A DNA stretch of 64,000 nt, from contig JASANC010001018.1 of assembly GCA_030248135.1 (NCBI GenBank), forward strand, positions 1 to 64,000, given 5' to 3'. How positions within the stretch are numbered: position 1 is the stretch's first letter; each line of letters begins with the position of its first letter. The DNA is from Theristus sp. LFF4_11. Taxonomy: Eukaryota; Nematoda; Chromadorea; Monhysterida; Xyalidae. The notes beneath the pieces were generated by a model. It did not search any database. It saw only the letters and a program-made list of their open reading frames with translations, and was not told where the DNA came from. Of this stretch, positions 46,958-59,712 are shown piece after piece. The position numbers were made by a program, and so were the translations under genes.

Positions 46958-49900
46958 ATGGCTTCGTTATTCACGGTGCTCGATCGTTTCCTTGTCATCA
47001 ACGTCGCCGATCAACTAACGATCACAGCATTTGAAGAAGCTGAAAGTGAAAACATTGACAAAAAGTGCGGACACAAACAACTGCTGCGGGTAATAAACGC
47101 AGTCTCGTTAGGGTCAGACTCTGTCAAACAACAACAAACGCAATCAAACGACGACAACAACAGAAAACGGCCGTGTCAATCAACGTCTGCGGATGAAAGT
47201 GCTGCAACATCCACTGCAACTGCTGCAACACAACTGGAGCAAAGCTTGTCGTTCACACCTTCAAATAGCGGCCTTCAGTCGCTGAGCTGCGATGGAATTT
47301 TGGATGGAACGCGTGAAAACCAACAAATCAGTGCTTGCACAACAGCGGATTCAGAGAGCGGCATCACCGTTGTTGTCGCCGTCGCGTTGAACGATCGATC
47401 CGTGCGTATCGTCAGACTGGATATGTCCGATGGACGAGTTTTGTGCAGCACACGAATTCGACTTCGCAAGCAGGCGTCCGTGGTTCGCTTTGTCAGCGGT
47501 GAGATGTCGTTGGTTTTTTTCGGTATTTTTGTTTTGTTCGTGCAGTGCAAACCGATAATATATAACGAGTGTTTGGAAGATTACGGTTGCGGTAGGCAAA
47601 TTACAGTTCATTTCGATATCATATGTAATTAGCTGATTGGTTGGTGATCACGTGATGCGCATTCTCTGCAAGACAGGCTCCATCTCCACGTACAGAATGG
47701 ATGCATCGCGATTCGCGAGCATCACCAACCGACCAATCAGCTAGTCGCATGCGATTTCAAAATAGACTGTACTGACATGCTTTCATCATAGTTGTGAAGA
47801 AGAAATATGAGATGTCGATGCAAATTGTTTGTGTTCGCTCAGCCACGGAACTGTTGGTCGCCGATCGTTTTGGCAACGTGGTGGTTTTTCGCGATTTCTT
47901 TCACTGTCGGAAGCCCGATGACGATGACGATGACGGCGGTGAAAAAAATGACGACAACAACTCGCCAAGTGGCGACAATGATCTGTTTTACTCGTCGCAG
48001 GGTGGATCGGTTTTGCTCGGTAAATTTCAAGTACAGTCCATCTGGGTAATATATACAACTAGCTGATTGGTTGGTTGTACATGTGTGCAGGCTGATGCAT
48101 GGACGCTGTGCAAGCAAACTCCGCCTTCACCGTAATGCCTGCATAGAATGCATGCATCAGCCTGCACAGATCACATGCATCAACTGCACGTAAAAGCAAC
48201 CAAACGATTAGCTGGATGCATATGATAGCAAATCTTTCGATATCACACACGCAACTAGCTGATTGGTGGCTGATCTGCTGATTTCGTTATGCTTTCTGTG
48301 CAGGGCAGCCCAGCCCAGCCTCCACAACACTGCCTGAACTGCCGCCAGTGTAGCTCTCTACTCTAATAACTACACTGGTTTTCAACTAAAGCTTTCGGAT
48401 TCGCTGCCCTGCGGGGATATAGCGACCGCAGGCCACCGAAACCGAAATCGGGCTAAGATCACTGGTGCCCCCAGGACAGAGCGGGGCTTAGAGGCTGTCC
48501 CCCTCACGTGGCGAGGGTATTGGTTCCACGGGATGGTGAGCCGTCCGTTCCCCAATCCCACCGGAGTTTGGTACCTTCGGGTTTCCGGAATCGGTGGGGG
48601 GCGTGCTTCAAATATAAAAAAAAAACTGCATCACGTGATTCCCAACCAATCAGTAATTCAGTTTGTCAGTCTGTTTTATTCTGCAGTGCACGGCATAAGA
48701 AGTGCAAGCCAGCCAAATATGACATTAGAAATAAACTGTAGCAGCAGCATTATCAATTTTTTACAATCTGCGACTGAATGCGACGTAGAAAGAAAACGAG
48801 TTACATGGCAATTCAAAATCGCCTGAATGAGTCGGCCCTTCGGGGACTCGGATCACTGCCAATTTTGACTTCCCGCGTCATGCATGAAACTGTTCACCTA
48901 TCGATGCGCGCATTGAGTCACGGAGGAACCAAAATAAACGAACATACGTGTTCCGCAATCTTCCATCAAGCAAGCATCATTTCAAACACAGGCCACCTAT
49001 CGATGGTTCTCGACGTTCTCCCACTGCAGTCCCGCTCTATGCTCGTCACTTGCGACCGTGACGCAAAGCTGCGCGTCAGCCGGTACCCGGACGCCCATCG
49101 CGTCGTCGCGTACTGCCTCGGGCACACCGCCTATGTTCGTTCCGTCGCGGAACTCGAACGTTCGCGCGTGATTTCGCAACGTGACTGCGATTATTGCGAT
49201 TCCATCGTGGCGTCCGTGTCCGGCGACGGACAGCTCCGAGTGTGGTCGACGCTCGATGGGCGGAGTCTCGGTTGGGCGGCCGTGGTGGGCGACGCGACGA
49301 AGGTGATAGGGTTTTGTGTGTGTGCGTGTGTGTTCGTTCGGTGGTGGAGGTTCGGAATCCGTCCGAGACTAGAGGGGTGCACGGAAGCCTTCTTTATGCC
49401 CGTTCTTGGGTGGGTAGCCAAACCGGCCAACAAGGGCCTGGCAGGTGAAATTGCTGAATGGATAAAAATGGATTATTTGGTCGACTGACCGCTCAAAATT
49501 TGAGGTAACCTGATTGATGATGCCTGTTCCAAACGGCTGTCATCATGCCTGTTCCTGGTTAGGCCTAGAAAAAAGCTCCCCCGTCATTGGTCGTTGTACC
49601 GAACCTTGGCCTCTCCTCTCCCAGTTCTGTTCTGTTTTAATTGGCGCCTTCACGCGTCAGCAGCCAAAATGCACAATTTTTGGCTGTGTGTGTGGGCCCA
49701 GTTTTGCCTGGTTCGGGGTTGGACACAATTGTCGTATTCACGATATAATATGCGTGACCACAAGCCAACCAAGCTCATACAAACGATTCGTATTATATCT
49801 CTGTTTCGCAACAATGCCAAGAGTGAGACTGTTCACTTGTCCGTTTTCGTGCCAGGACCAACAACCGCAGCCGCGTAAAGTGCTCGTTCAAGCGTACCAC

Positions 49901-50782
49901 GCGGTCGATGACGCCTATGAAGGAAACGTCTGGCTAATCGTGGTTGTGTTCGTCGATTGCGCTCTGGTGAAAGTGTTCGAGTGTAGAGAAACGGTGAAAA
50001 CGACGGAACCTCATCGAGATGACCGGCCGATTGCTGTCGAACTTGAGCCGCTTCAGTCGGTCGACCTGAACGATTCGGTCGCGGATGATGACGGACCGCC
50101 GTTGGCGTCGGAGTTGTACAGTGGATGCTGGGATGCGGCGATTTTGAAACGGACGACGTCGAATCACTCGATTCAATTGTGCGTATTGCCGAAGTTGGTG
50201 GAAAACGAGAAACAGTGCGGTGTGGAGCGAAACGATTCGCTGTTGATTTATTGGTTGGTTGGTTTTTGGTTGCGTCTCACTTCTTCGTCACCGTTTTCTT
50301 TTCTTCTGGTCGTTTCACTGTTAGAGCTACATCTGCAGTTGGAAGTGTAAATTGGCTAGCAGCTGATTGGTTGCTTTTGAATTGAGCTCACTGATTGGTC
50401 AAACAGCCAGTTGGATGCAGCCAATCGCATGCCAGGGTGCATGCAAATTTGATATGTTTTACAGTTTGACTGTATGTATATCTTTTCTTTGTATGTATCA
50501 ATACTGTCCACATTTAAAAGTCCACCAATAAATTTGACCCTGCTCCTAAATTCCTTTCCTTTCAGTTTCAACGCTGATACCAAGCGCTTCGAGCGAAACT
50601 CGTCGTACGATGTTTCGAGTTTGAATTCGGTTTTGGCGCCAAAACTGCGCGACGCACGAGACGAAATGCCGCCGTTGCATAAAATGACAAGCTATGATAA
50701 TATGACGGCGTACAAAGAGCAGAAAGCAGTCAGGATGGCCAAGAAACGCAAACATTCGCCTGTTTCGCAGCTGGATAAGTGA
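46958..50782 (+). CDS. WDR4: WDR4, non-catalytic subunit of tRNA (guanine-N7) methyltransferase
   Basis: Partner of METTL1 (yeast Trm82 with Trm8), which makes m7G46 in tRNA; the WD protein holds the catalytic subunit in shape. Exons: 46958-47498, 47792-48019, 48992-49302, 49856-50253, 50566-50782 (TGA), 564 residues. The clearest match is LLGHLSMVLDVLPLQSRSML with CDRDAKLRVSRYP, then FCLGHT-like YCLGHTAYVRSV and SGDGQLRVWS, a WD repeat block (~residues 254-345). The C-terminus LHKMTSYDNMTAYKEQKAVR fits the LYKATFDNVTSY tail of human WDR4, followed by a Lys/Arg-rich end. Residues ~45-130 are a Gln/Asn/Ser/Thr-rich insert with no counterpart in human (412 residues), and there is an Asp/Asn-rich loop in exon 2. 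The donor of exon 4 (50253) was picked by phase and is uncertain. Confidence 0.87.
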
Positions 50783-51235
50783 TGTTGAAATTTCGAAATT
50801 TTGAAAATTGTCAACACATTGAAATTGATTGAGATTAATTGACAATTATGTTTGAACCTGGCAGTTGCTCAAAATCAGTCATTGAGTTCAGTCCGGTTTT
50901 TATTCGTGTTGGTTTTTGCAATATCTTGTCGTTGCCGTTACCACAATGTTTGTGTTTGTATTTGACTTGCACCCAGAGTTTGCAGTTATTGCAGCGGGTG
51001 CCCAATCAACGTGCCAGACGTGAATTAGTTGATAAGAAACGACAGTATGCTTAGAAGTTGATGTGAGTTTCAAAAAACTTCAGAGTTCAGTATGTTTTTC
51101 TGGTTTTTCGAAGTTGTTTTATTTTTCATCTTGATGAAATTATTCTGAATCAGATCTTTTTTTCAGCTTCAGCTGTTTTTCGTTCTCTGTTTATTGATTG
51201 TTATTGCTATAAATTTCGATTGTTGGATTTATTGA

Positions 51236-51241
51236 AATAAA
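51236..51241 (+). terminator. Likely poly(A) signal of WDR4
   Basis: AATAAA about 455 bases after the WDR4 stop and 225 bases before the next gene's ATG. It is the only perfect signal I saw in this short gap. Confidence 0.5.
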
Positions 51242-51465
51242 ACAGGATTTTTCTATTGCGTGTGTCATTACGCATTCTCTGACGCCCAATTTCGTTTTCT
51301 CACAACGATGTTCATTCATTCTTTATTTTACCAAGCATGATTTTTTATGCATGAATTATTTTTCAACCCTACTATTCATTTTTATCACCGTTCATACTAT
51401 TCATCACCGTACTATTCATTTGCCACGATTTTCAGAAAATATAAGTTTCCTCGTGTTGTCCAACG

Positions 51466-54400
51466 ATGTTCCGTGTAACCGCGTTTCGCCATCGTCTGAA
51501 CGCAACGATTCGACCATTCTTATCGACTGCAGCGGCGTCATTCACGAAATCGCAGAGCTGTCGGTCGCTGAGGATTGCCTGCGCCAGCGGATTCTGGGGC
51601 GATACAGCAGTCTCGAGTGAGGTTTTTCTTTTTTTTCTCGTTTGAATTTTCCGGCTTGAAAACGCAGAGTGGTTGACTTCGCTTGCGAGATATTCCTGCG
51701 CGCTGATTGGTTTCTGATCGAAAACGCAGCCAATCATCTGTTTGTTGCGTGCGTAGGTCTGGTGACTGCTCCTTTGATTCGCATCATGACCATTGCTTTT
51801 ACAAAATGTTTGTTGAAACCTGTCACTTGTTCTTTCGAAAAACTACAGAGCTCGAGCGGCAAGAATGAACGGACTCGGGTTGCAAGAAGACTTATAATTC
51901 AGCTACAAATCGGGTGTTTGCTATCAACCAAAACCCGATAGATTCGTTATTCTTTCTGTAATTCAAAGTGTCGCATAATCTGTATTCTGCGAAACGGGGT
52001 GACAGGTTTAAAGAAACATAGTTTACATGTCACCATTATGAAGAAATGTAGAACTTTCCATTGTTTTTTCAGCGCCTCAGTTGCTCGCAGCCGAACCGAA
52101 AGTCGACTATATCGTCTACGATTACCTGTCTGAGATCACAATGTCACTTTTGGCGGCAATGAAAGCGCGCAATAAGGTTGGCTGAGTTCTCTTTAGGCGC
52201 ATTCATGAAGCAGTATTTAGTGATGCGCAGCTGTGTGAAAACGTAAATTTTTTGCGAAAACGTGCATACGTAAAACAGCTGTGTTTCATGAATGTCCCTG
52301 ACATTTTACATTCACTTCATTCAGTGGCGCCCACAAGTGTGTGCTGGTTGTTTGGCAATGCGTCCACCACCCGTAATCGCTTTCAGAGGTCCAACTACAG
52401 TCGAACTGTAATCAGCTGATTGGTTGGTGGTTACGGTATGCATGTTCTTTTGCGCGAACCAAGCTCCACCCCACAGCAATGCCTGCACAGAAAGCATGCA
52501 TGCCGTAATCACGAACCAATCAGCTGATTCCTTATAATTTAGAGTTCGACTGTAGAAGAATTTCGGATCTTCAAATTCGGTGGTTCATTTCAATTCCAAT
52601 CAAACGCAGGATATGGGTTACTGTCCCGACTTTCTGCTCGTTCACATGAAGCCGTATTTGAAGCAGATCAAGAAGAAAGGTGACGGTCTTTTTTGCTGCG
52701 TATGAAGGTTTTCTTGTCGTTTTGAATTCTAAAACCATTTTCTGATTTGTTTTTTTTTTCAATTTTGGTTGTTTCAATTTCACAGGCATTCGAATCATAA
52801 CAAATGCTGGTGGTTTAAACCCGGTAGCTTGCGCGCATGCACTCAGTAAGGTTGGAGAGTCACCTTTGTCCGGAAGTTTTCATCAAACTTTTCATAGGAA
52901 TTTAAAAAAACAGTGAAATTTTTGTTGCAGTTGTCGAAAGAGGCTGGTGTTGACTTGAGCGTTGCTGCAGTCACTGGTGATAATTTGATTGATTATGAGG
53001 TTGGGAGCCATTGAAATTTGAACTTTCACTCAATTCAAATGAGTTTCAATTATGATCAGTTTCGCTGTAACGCAAAAAAACAAAAAATCATAATTTGAAT
53101 TGAAAACAGAATCGAGACGAATTGTTCGCCGGCACTGCATTGAGCGGTTTTCTCGGCGACAAGCAACGGAAAGTGACAAGCGTCAATGCGTATTTCGGGT
53201 TGGTTGCTTCGGGAGATTTGTAGCAGTGCCATCAAAAGTTATGTAGGATTAACGCGAGACGTGGCAAGAAAACTAGTTTCAATTGTTATGTGGCCATTCG
53301 AATTAGCCTGAGTGACTCGATGATTCCCGCTTCGTGAACGAAACTGTTTGTCTGCCCATGTGCGTATTCAGTCTCGGGATCAATAAAACATCACATGAAA
53401 GAAGAAACTGACACGCTGTTTTGCTTGTTCCTTACAGCGCCGAGCCAATCGCGCGCGCCCTCGCGCACGACGCCGACGTGGTCGTGACGGGACGCTGCGT
53501 CGACAGTGCACTGGTGCTGGCGCCATTGGCGTACGAGCTGGCGTGGCAAAATGGCGACTACGACAGGATGGCTGTCGGCAGGTGGGTCAAAGTCGCTTTC
53601 GTTTTATCGAACGACATTTTCATTCTGCGCTGTAGGGTTTGAATCAATCAGATGACAGTACACTTCATTCGCAGTTTAGGATGCTCGTGTTGTTGACTTA
53701 TCACTTCGAAGTTAAAATAAAAAATTGAAAAAATAAAGTTTGTTCGTGCGTCGTTTGTTCTGGTTTTGCCACCCAATCTCACTCTCATTCTTTTTTTTTC
53801 AAGTTTGGCTGGTCATCTGGTGGAGTGTGGAGCGCAGGCCACCGGCGGCGTCAACACGGACTGGCAGAACAAGGCGAATAATTGGTTGGAACGGAATTCT
53901 GGAATTGTGCTTTGGCATGTTTGTTTTGATTTGACATCTTGTTATGCAGTTTTTCAGGCATCGCATCGGCTTTCCAATTGTCGAGTTTGAAAATGGCGCC
54001 AAGACAGACAGTTTTGTCATCACAAAGCCAGCCAGTTAGTGTTTGAACTTACATTCGAACTCTTAATTATAGGCAATCAGCTGATTGGTTGGTGATCACG
54101 TGATGCCTGCTTTCTGCGCAGGTATTGCGGTGGGGAGGCGGAGTTGTTCTTGCACAGAAATTGTGCATCACGTGATCACCGACCAATCAGCTGATTACCT
54201 ATAATTTAGAGTTCAAATGTGGAGAGAGAAAATGAACGGAATTTCAAACAGGCATTTCGCACAAATTTCAATGTTCAGATTAGCCAGATCATGTCATGTT
54301 GTCTTGCAACGTCCGATTCCGTTCCTTCTTTCGCAGATCTCTGGTATTTCACAAAAAAAGTGACAAGTTTAAACAAGCACACTGTAGCTCTGAATTTGCA

Positions 54401-57400
54401 AGAAAACTGAGAAAAAAACCAATCACAGACACCGGCGGCGTCGTCAATTTCGGCACTGTTGCGGAGCAGCTCGTTTATGAGCTCGGCGACCCGGCGCACT
54501 ATCAACTGCCCGATGTAACTGCAGACTTCAGTCGGGTGACGCTGCGAGAGCTTGGAGGTGCCTTGGCTGCATCTTTTGTTGTTGTTGTTGTTTGTTTTTG
54601 CTTGTTTTTTGTTGGATTTTTGTTCATGCACGTTGTTTTGGTGTTTTGTTGTTTGTCTGTATTCGGGCGCGATTCGGAGATGCCGTCCAGATTGCACACA
54701 AGCCACTGCTGTCGCGGTTGACACAGAACATATTAAGCTGCATTAATGAAACAGTATTCAGTGACGCGTAGCTCTGTTGAAACGCATAGCTACGCGGTCA
54801 CTAAATACTGCTTCATGAATGCCCCTTTATGTTACTTTGTTTATTTCAGACGACCGAGTTCTAGTGAGCAATGCACATGGCTCGCGTCCGCCAAACTCGC
54901 TGAAAGCAAGTTTATCCGCTGCTATTGCGTTGGTCAGAGATCGAAAAAATGCTGCGTTTTTGAACTGAACGCTGATTGGCTGCAGCATGCCCTGTGGTCG
55001 TGTGCAGGCCGACCAATCGAAATAGACTAGTTAGAAACGGCAGTCAATGGCTTGGCGGCGTTTGCCTGCAGAGCAATGCACGCATTTCAACTACACGTGT
55101 GTGCAACCAACCAATCAGCGAGTTGCATATGTCAGCCAGATGGATCGTACAAGTCTCATTTGGTGGAATTGTTCCTTATATCGATCGCATCTCGACGCAG
55201 GTGACCGCGACCTACGCGTCCGGCCATCGGTGTACCGCCGTGGCGCCTGTGATTGGGCCAGACGCTGCGAGCAAAGCGAAAGCAACTGCGGATGCCATCA
55301 TAAAACGGTACACAGTCGAACTCTAAATTATAGGGAATCAGCTGATTGGTTGGTGATTACGGCATGCATGCTTTCTGTGCAAACCAAACTGTGTGACAGT
55401 CTCCAAGCTCCGATACCATGTGCCCCGGCCCTACCCCACAAAACACTCATAACATTGTACATGCCCAACAGCAAACGACCGCGTGTTTTTTTGTTTCTCG
55501 TATCATCGGGTTTCTTTCTGTCGATTTTGGGCTGGCTGCAAAACGGGTGCATCATCAGTTTTTTCTTGCCCGTTCTTTTCTGTGCTTTAGCTGCGAGCTC
55601 ATCTACAAACAACTGGGCATGCGCGCATTCACGCGAACGCACGTGCATGCGGTTGGGTCCGAATCGAGCTACGGTGCTACTAGTTCGCATCAGGTTAAGA
55701 AAAAGTATGAATGACCGAATAAATAAGGCAGTCCTTGTGTTCTCCATCAAGGCTAGGGATCGGTCGCAGACTAGGAGTTACCTGTTTCAACAGTGCCAAG
55801 ATAATTATCGTGTGTGTGCAAGGGCAGAAAGAATGAACAGACGAGCACGAAGAATCAATTGGTTGACAAAAAACACACGTCAAATTTTACACACTCACTT
55901 CATACGTCAATTGTGTTTCACTAAACGTAGTTTTTCTTTCATTCAAATTTCGCGCGCTCCTTGCACTCTGGAAAAAATGCTGCCATGTTAATCGACCATA
56001 CTGAACAGAAAACATTGGATTTGCAGAGTCGTGAGGTGATGCTGTGGCTGGCCGTCGAACACGAAGACAAAACAGCGCTGCAGATCTTTGCGAGAGAGAT
56101 CGCGCCGGCCGGAACTGGCATGGGTAGATTGATATCGTTGAAAATTTGCGCAATTTTAAGACGGTGTCGGATTTTGGGTAGTTTTCGGTTGAAAATTTTG
56201 TGAAATTGTTGATTTTTTTCAGCACCCGGCCTCACCACGCTCGTCGGCGGGCGACCTCCCGTGTGAGCTTTATTTTGAGTTTTTTCCCCTTTAAACTTCG
56301 ACTGCTGTCGCGTTTTTAGCTTGAAATAAACCAGTGGCCTCTCTAATTTTTCGTTTTTTTTCTGTCCGCAGCTCACCAGTCTTACGCCACGTCAGTGTGT
56401 CCGTGCCGCGCGAGTTTCTGACGGTACGCAGAATTGTTTTCCACGAGTGTTTGGCAAAATTGGGTATTTGTGGTTCATTGTGATGATATTTTAAAAGAAA
56501 AGGCCCAGGTGACAATAGTGCAATTGCCAGAGCAGGAATAGTGTAACGATTGTCCGTTTTCTGTTTTTTTTCTGATTCTGCGACTCACTCTCAATGTGCG
56601 TTTTCACGCATCGAAAAGAAACGTGGCACTTCGAAACTTCCTTGTGACCCTGTCGTATTTCAGAAAGATAGAGTGACTAGGGCTCACTTTGGCATCTTTT
56701 GAATTGCCGCGCCAAGCATCACACTGGTTTTCAATCTATGCCCACATTTTTGAGTAGCAGAACCAGAAAAAAACGGATAATTTGCACAATTTCAGGCAGA
56801 AATCCATATGAACGGCACAGTAGTGGACCGCGTGAAGCATACGGCAACAAACAACAACAACAACCGCGTGAAGCATCAGCCGATCGGCGAGTCCAACAAT
56901 CAGCATGTGGTTGATGAAGAGGTTGATGTTTCATCAGATCCACAAAATCAGCAAACGACCGCCACTTGTCGGCTGTCTGCATTGGCATACACGCGCAGCG
57001 GCGACAAGGGCGACACGGCAAACATCGGTTTGAGACCGCGAAAAGATTTGTTTGTTTCGAATCAAGAGTTTTGCGCAGTGGCAGTCAATGCGACAGGCTC
57101 GCTTGGATACGCTGGGTGCAGTGCAGTCCTATTTGAATGTATGTGGTGTGCGTAGTGTCTGAACAACTGAAGTAACCAGCTTTTCAGTAAAAGATCTGAT
57201 CCCATCGCCATAACAAGTGTGTGTGTGTGTGCTTTTCAATCAATTTCATTTTTTCAGCGTTTCAGTAAAAGGTCTGATCCCCTTACCATAACAAGCGCGC
57301 ATGTGTGCTTTTTAACCAATTTCTTTTTTTTTCTCGACAAGGTGTCATCGCACGCAACGCAGACCATTTCCACCATCTGCGTCGTGTTCTCACCACAGAT

Positions 57401-57963
57401 GTGGTTGGCCGTTATTTCGCGCATTTTCTAGCAGATCAATCAGCAGTGCGCAGGTTTGGCGGGCAATTTTTTTGCTTCAGTTCAGTTCATTGAAACTTTT
57501 GTCGGCGATGTTTAGTTTCATCAAAACAAAATTTCTTGATTTTTTTTGAATAAACCGCAATTTCAGATACGAACTGCCCGGCATTGGTGCGCTGAATTTC
57601 GTGCTGCCGAACTCGCTTGGTGGTGGCGGTGTCGCGTCGTTAAGAGTCGATCCTCAGGTTCTAAGGGCCCGTTTTATGAAAGCTTAGCAGTCCAATAGTG
57701 CTAGACCACTCAACCCCTGAACGATATCATGAAACATCACAACTCCGTTTTTTCACGCAAACTTATTCCACCAATGTCTGCTCTGCAACGCACGGTCTAC
57801 AGACGAAGACTTTGTGCGTTCCACTCCAATATGCCTACGCCTGATCATCAATGGACACATTTACAGTTTTTTTTTTAATTTTTAAAAATTTTATAAAATC
57901 TTACAGGGCAAAGCGTTCGGTCAAATGCTGCTGGACTTGACAGTACCTTGCCCGAAAGAATAA
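51466..57963 (+). CDS. AtuA-like (DUF1446) protein with possible mitochondrial presequence
   Basis: Exons: 51466-51616, 52073-52176, 52610-52679, 52786-52850, 52931-52999, 53110-53198, 53438-53581, 53804-53884, 53958-54034, 54429-54557, 54850-54909, 55154-55307, 55591-55693, 56027-56123, 56223-56262, 56372-56423, 56796-57027, 57342-57453, 57567-57657, 57907-57963; 658 residues, in frame throughout. Family: acyclic terpene utilisation protein A (AtuA), whose biochemical role is poorly known. Matches: [90 protein letters not shown]; then the C-terminal domain [16 protein letters not shown] ... LPNSLGGGG (~555-658). The first ~30 residues ([20 protein letters not shown]...) are basic, Ser/Thr/Ala-rich and lack acidic residues, as in mitochondrial presequences. 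An Asn/His/Asp-rich insert precedes the C-terminal domain. Three acceptors are AAG (53804, 55154, 57342). Confidence 0.92.
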
Positions 57964-57964
57964 A
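57959..57964 (+). terminator. Possible poly(A) signal overlapping the AtuA-like stop codon
   Basis: AATAAA overlaps the last codons (GAA TAA A). If used, the 3' UTR would be very short; other signals downstream cannot be excluded. Confidence 0.35.
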
Positions 57965-58604
57965 ATACGAAACGCAAATACTTCACACTGGCGCATCTTC
58001 ACTTTTCTTGATACAACTTTTTCATATGTGATACAAATTTATAGTGTTCGCAAGCGATTTTTCTCCGGTGCAAAAAATTCATCTGGTGACAGAATTCACA
58101 AGATTCTCCAATTACAAAAGTGTGCCTGATTTTTAACGTCTGAAACTTGATCAAATTCAGAAAGTGCAACGGTCGAAATAAAAAAGTATCAATGTTTTTG
58201 CGGAAAGAACTAGCTGCCCGCTGAGGACGTCAGAGCAAGAAAAGTGTTTTGAAATTTTTCCAATGCTAAAAAAAGAGCATTCAAAAAACAAGTTGACATT
58301 AAAACAACCATAACAATAACGGACCGCCAAATCTTAATTCAAAGTACACGCATAATGAGAGACTAAACACTGGGTGCAAGTACAATGCCAAAAGCTACGG
58401 TCGAACTCTAAATTGTAGGCAATCCGCTGGTTGGTTGGTGCTCACGTGATGCATGTTTTCGGTGCAAGACTCCGCCCCCATAGCAATGCTTGCATAGAAA
58501 GCATGCAACACGTGATCACCAACCAATCCGCTAATTACCTATAATTTTGAGGTCGACTGTAGCGATAAAATAATACACGTATCATTTTAAAACCCACATC
58601 ACAC

Positions 58605-59712
58605 CTGGGTTTTTTGCAGAAAAACGTCGGTTTTTTGCAGAAATTTTGGACTGTTTACAGAAATTTTTTAGCAAATTTCTGCAAATTGCAGAAACAGATT
58701 TGCATACAAACTTGGTTCTGCAATATTCATTTTGTGCTTAGCGCTTGACTGAGGTTTCACATCAACATGGAAGAAATTTCAAATAGTTTTTTGTCAAAAA
58801 CAGCTGTTTCGGCGGTTGCTGTAGCGCAATGGCGTTGTTTTGCCTTCGTAAATAAAATCGGAGCATTTGAAATTCGAAAAATAAAACAGAATCAGATCAA
58901 ATCGAAAATTATTGTTTGCTCTTAGGCTTTCTGTTTGGAATTAGAATGAAGTGATCCATCATCCACACAACAGAAGATGCAAAAATTAGACATTGGCGGA
59001 GGTACGTTGCGCAAATTTGTCGTCGAGCTTGTCGAGAATCTCAGCAACCGATTCGATGACCCGCACAGTATTCTCAAGGCTTCCAAAATATTCTACCGTT
59101 TGAGATGGGTGGATCTGAACAGCTGCTGGCGTACGGAAATGCCGATCTGCTGTATCTACACTAGTTTTATTCATCAGTTTTGCCGGGCAAGGGCAGTGTC
59201 GCTGACGAATGGAAACGATTCAAATGCGAACGAATTCCCTGGTCCGAGTATAACTGCAGGCAAGCATGCAGTATCTGGGGATGAAAAACAAAGAGGCGAT
59301 ACAAAATCAAACCGAACAAAGTGAACTGCACCTTTGAGAACGTCGACCCGACCGAAGCCATCGCTTTGATTGCGAACTTTGAGCAATGAGGGTTTTCATT
59401 TGATATTGATTGTGTTGTGGTCAGGTTGAATTTGAAACGAATGATTGGTGATTTGTTTGGTTTGGCAATCTGGTTTGGTTTTGGTGCTTTTTTCTGAATC
59501 TTTGAAAAACTCTGCGGTAAAACGATGCAATTAACAATTGCAAACCTGAGCATCGTTAAGAAATGATGCTCAGAACAAAAAGATGACATTAAACAAGCAC
59601 AAAAACTGTTTTCGTCATGTTTTTGAAATTTGCAGAAACCAAATTTCATTTGCAGAAATTTTTTACCAAATTTCTGCAAATTGCAGAACCGACTTTTTGA
59701 AAAAAAACCTAG
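58605..59712. mobile_element. hAT-like element with decayed transposase, TSD CATCACAC
   Basis: Left end CTGGGTTTTTTGCAGAAAAA and right end ...GAAAAAAAACCTAG are imperfect inverted repeats with subterminal TTTCTGCAAATTGCAGAA motifs on both sides. CATCACAC flanks it exactly (58597-58604, 59713-59720). It is 1,108 bp and lies between the AtuA-like and PRPP synthetase genes. Confidence 0.8.
58977..59388 (+). pseudogene. hAT transposase remnant (C-terminal part)
   Basis: Open pieces in shifting frames read LVENLSNRFDDPHSILKASK, then after a frame change EQLLAYGNADLLYLH, then a stop and ADEWKRFKCERIPW. This resembles the RFP..hILkalkvFD and following segment of hAT-type transposases. At least one frameshift and two in-frame stops make it non-functional. 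Only the C-terminal region is present. Confidence 0.6.

Noticed and set aside
54976..55991. Single long plus-strand open frames over several AtuA-like exons
   Set aside because: They read through introns and MITE sequence. The homologous protein needs the spliced frames 55154-55307 and 55591-55693.
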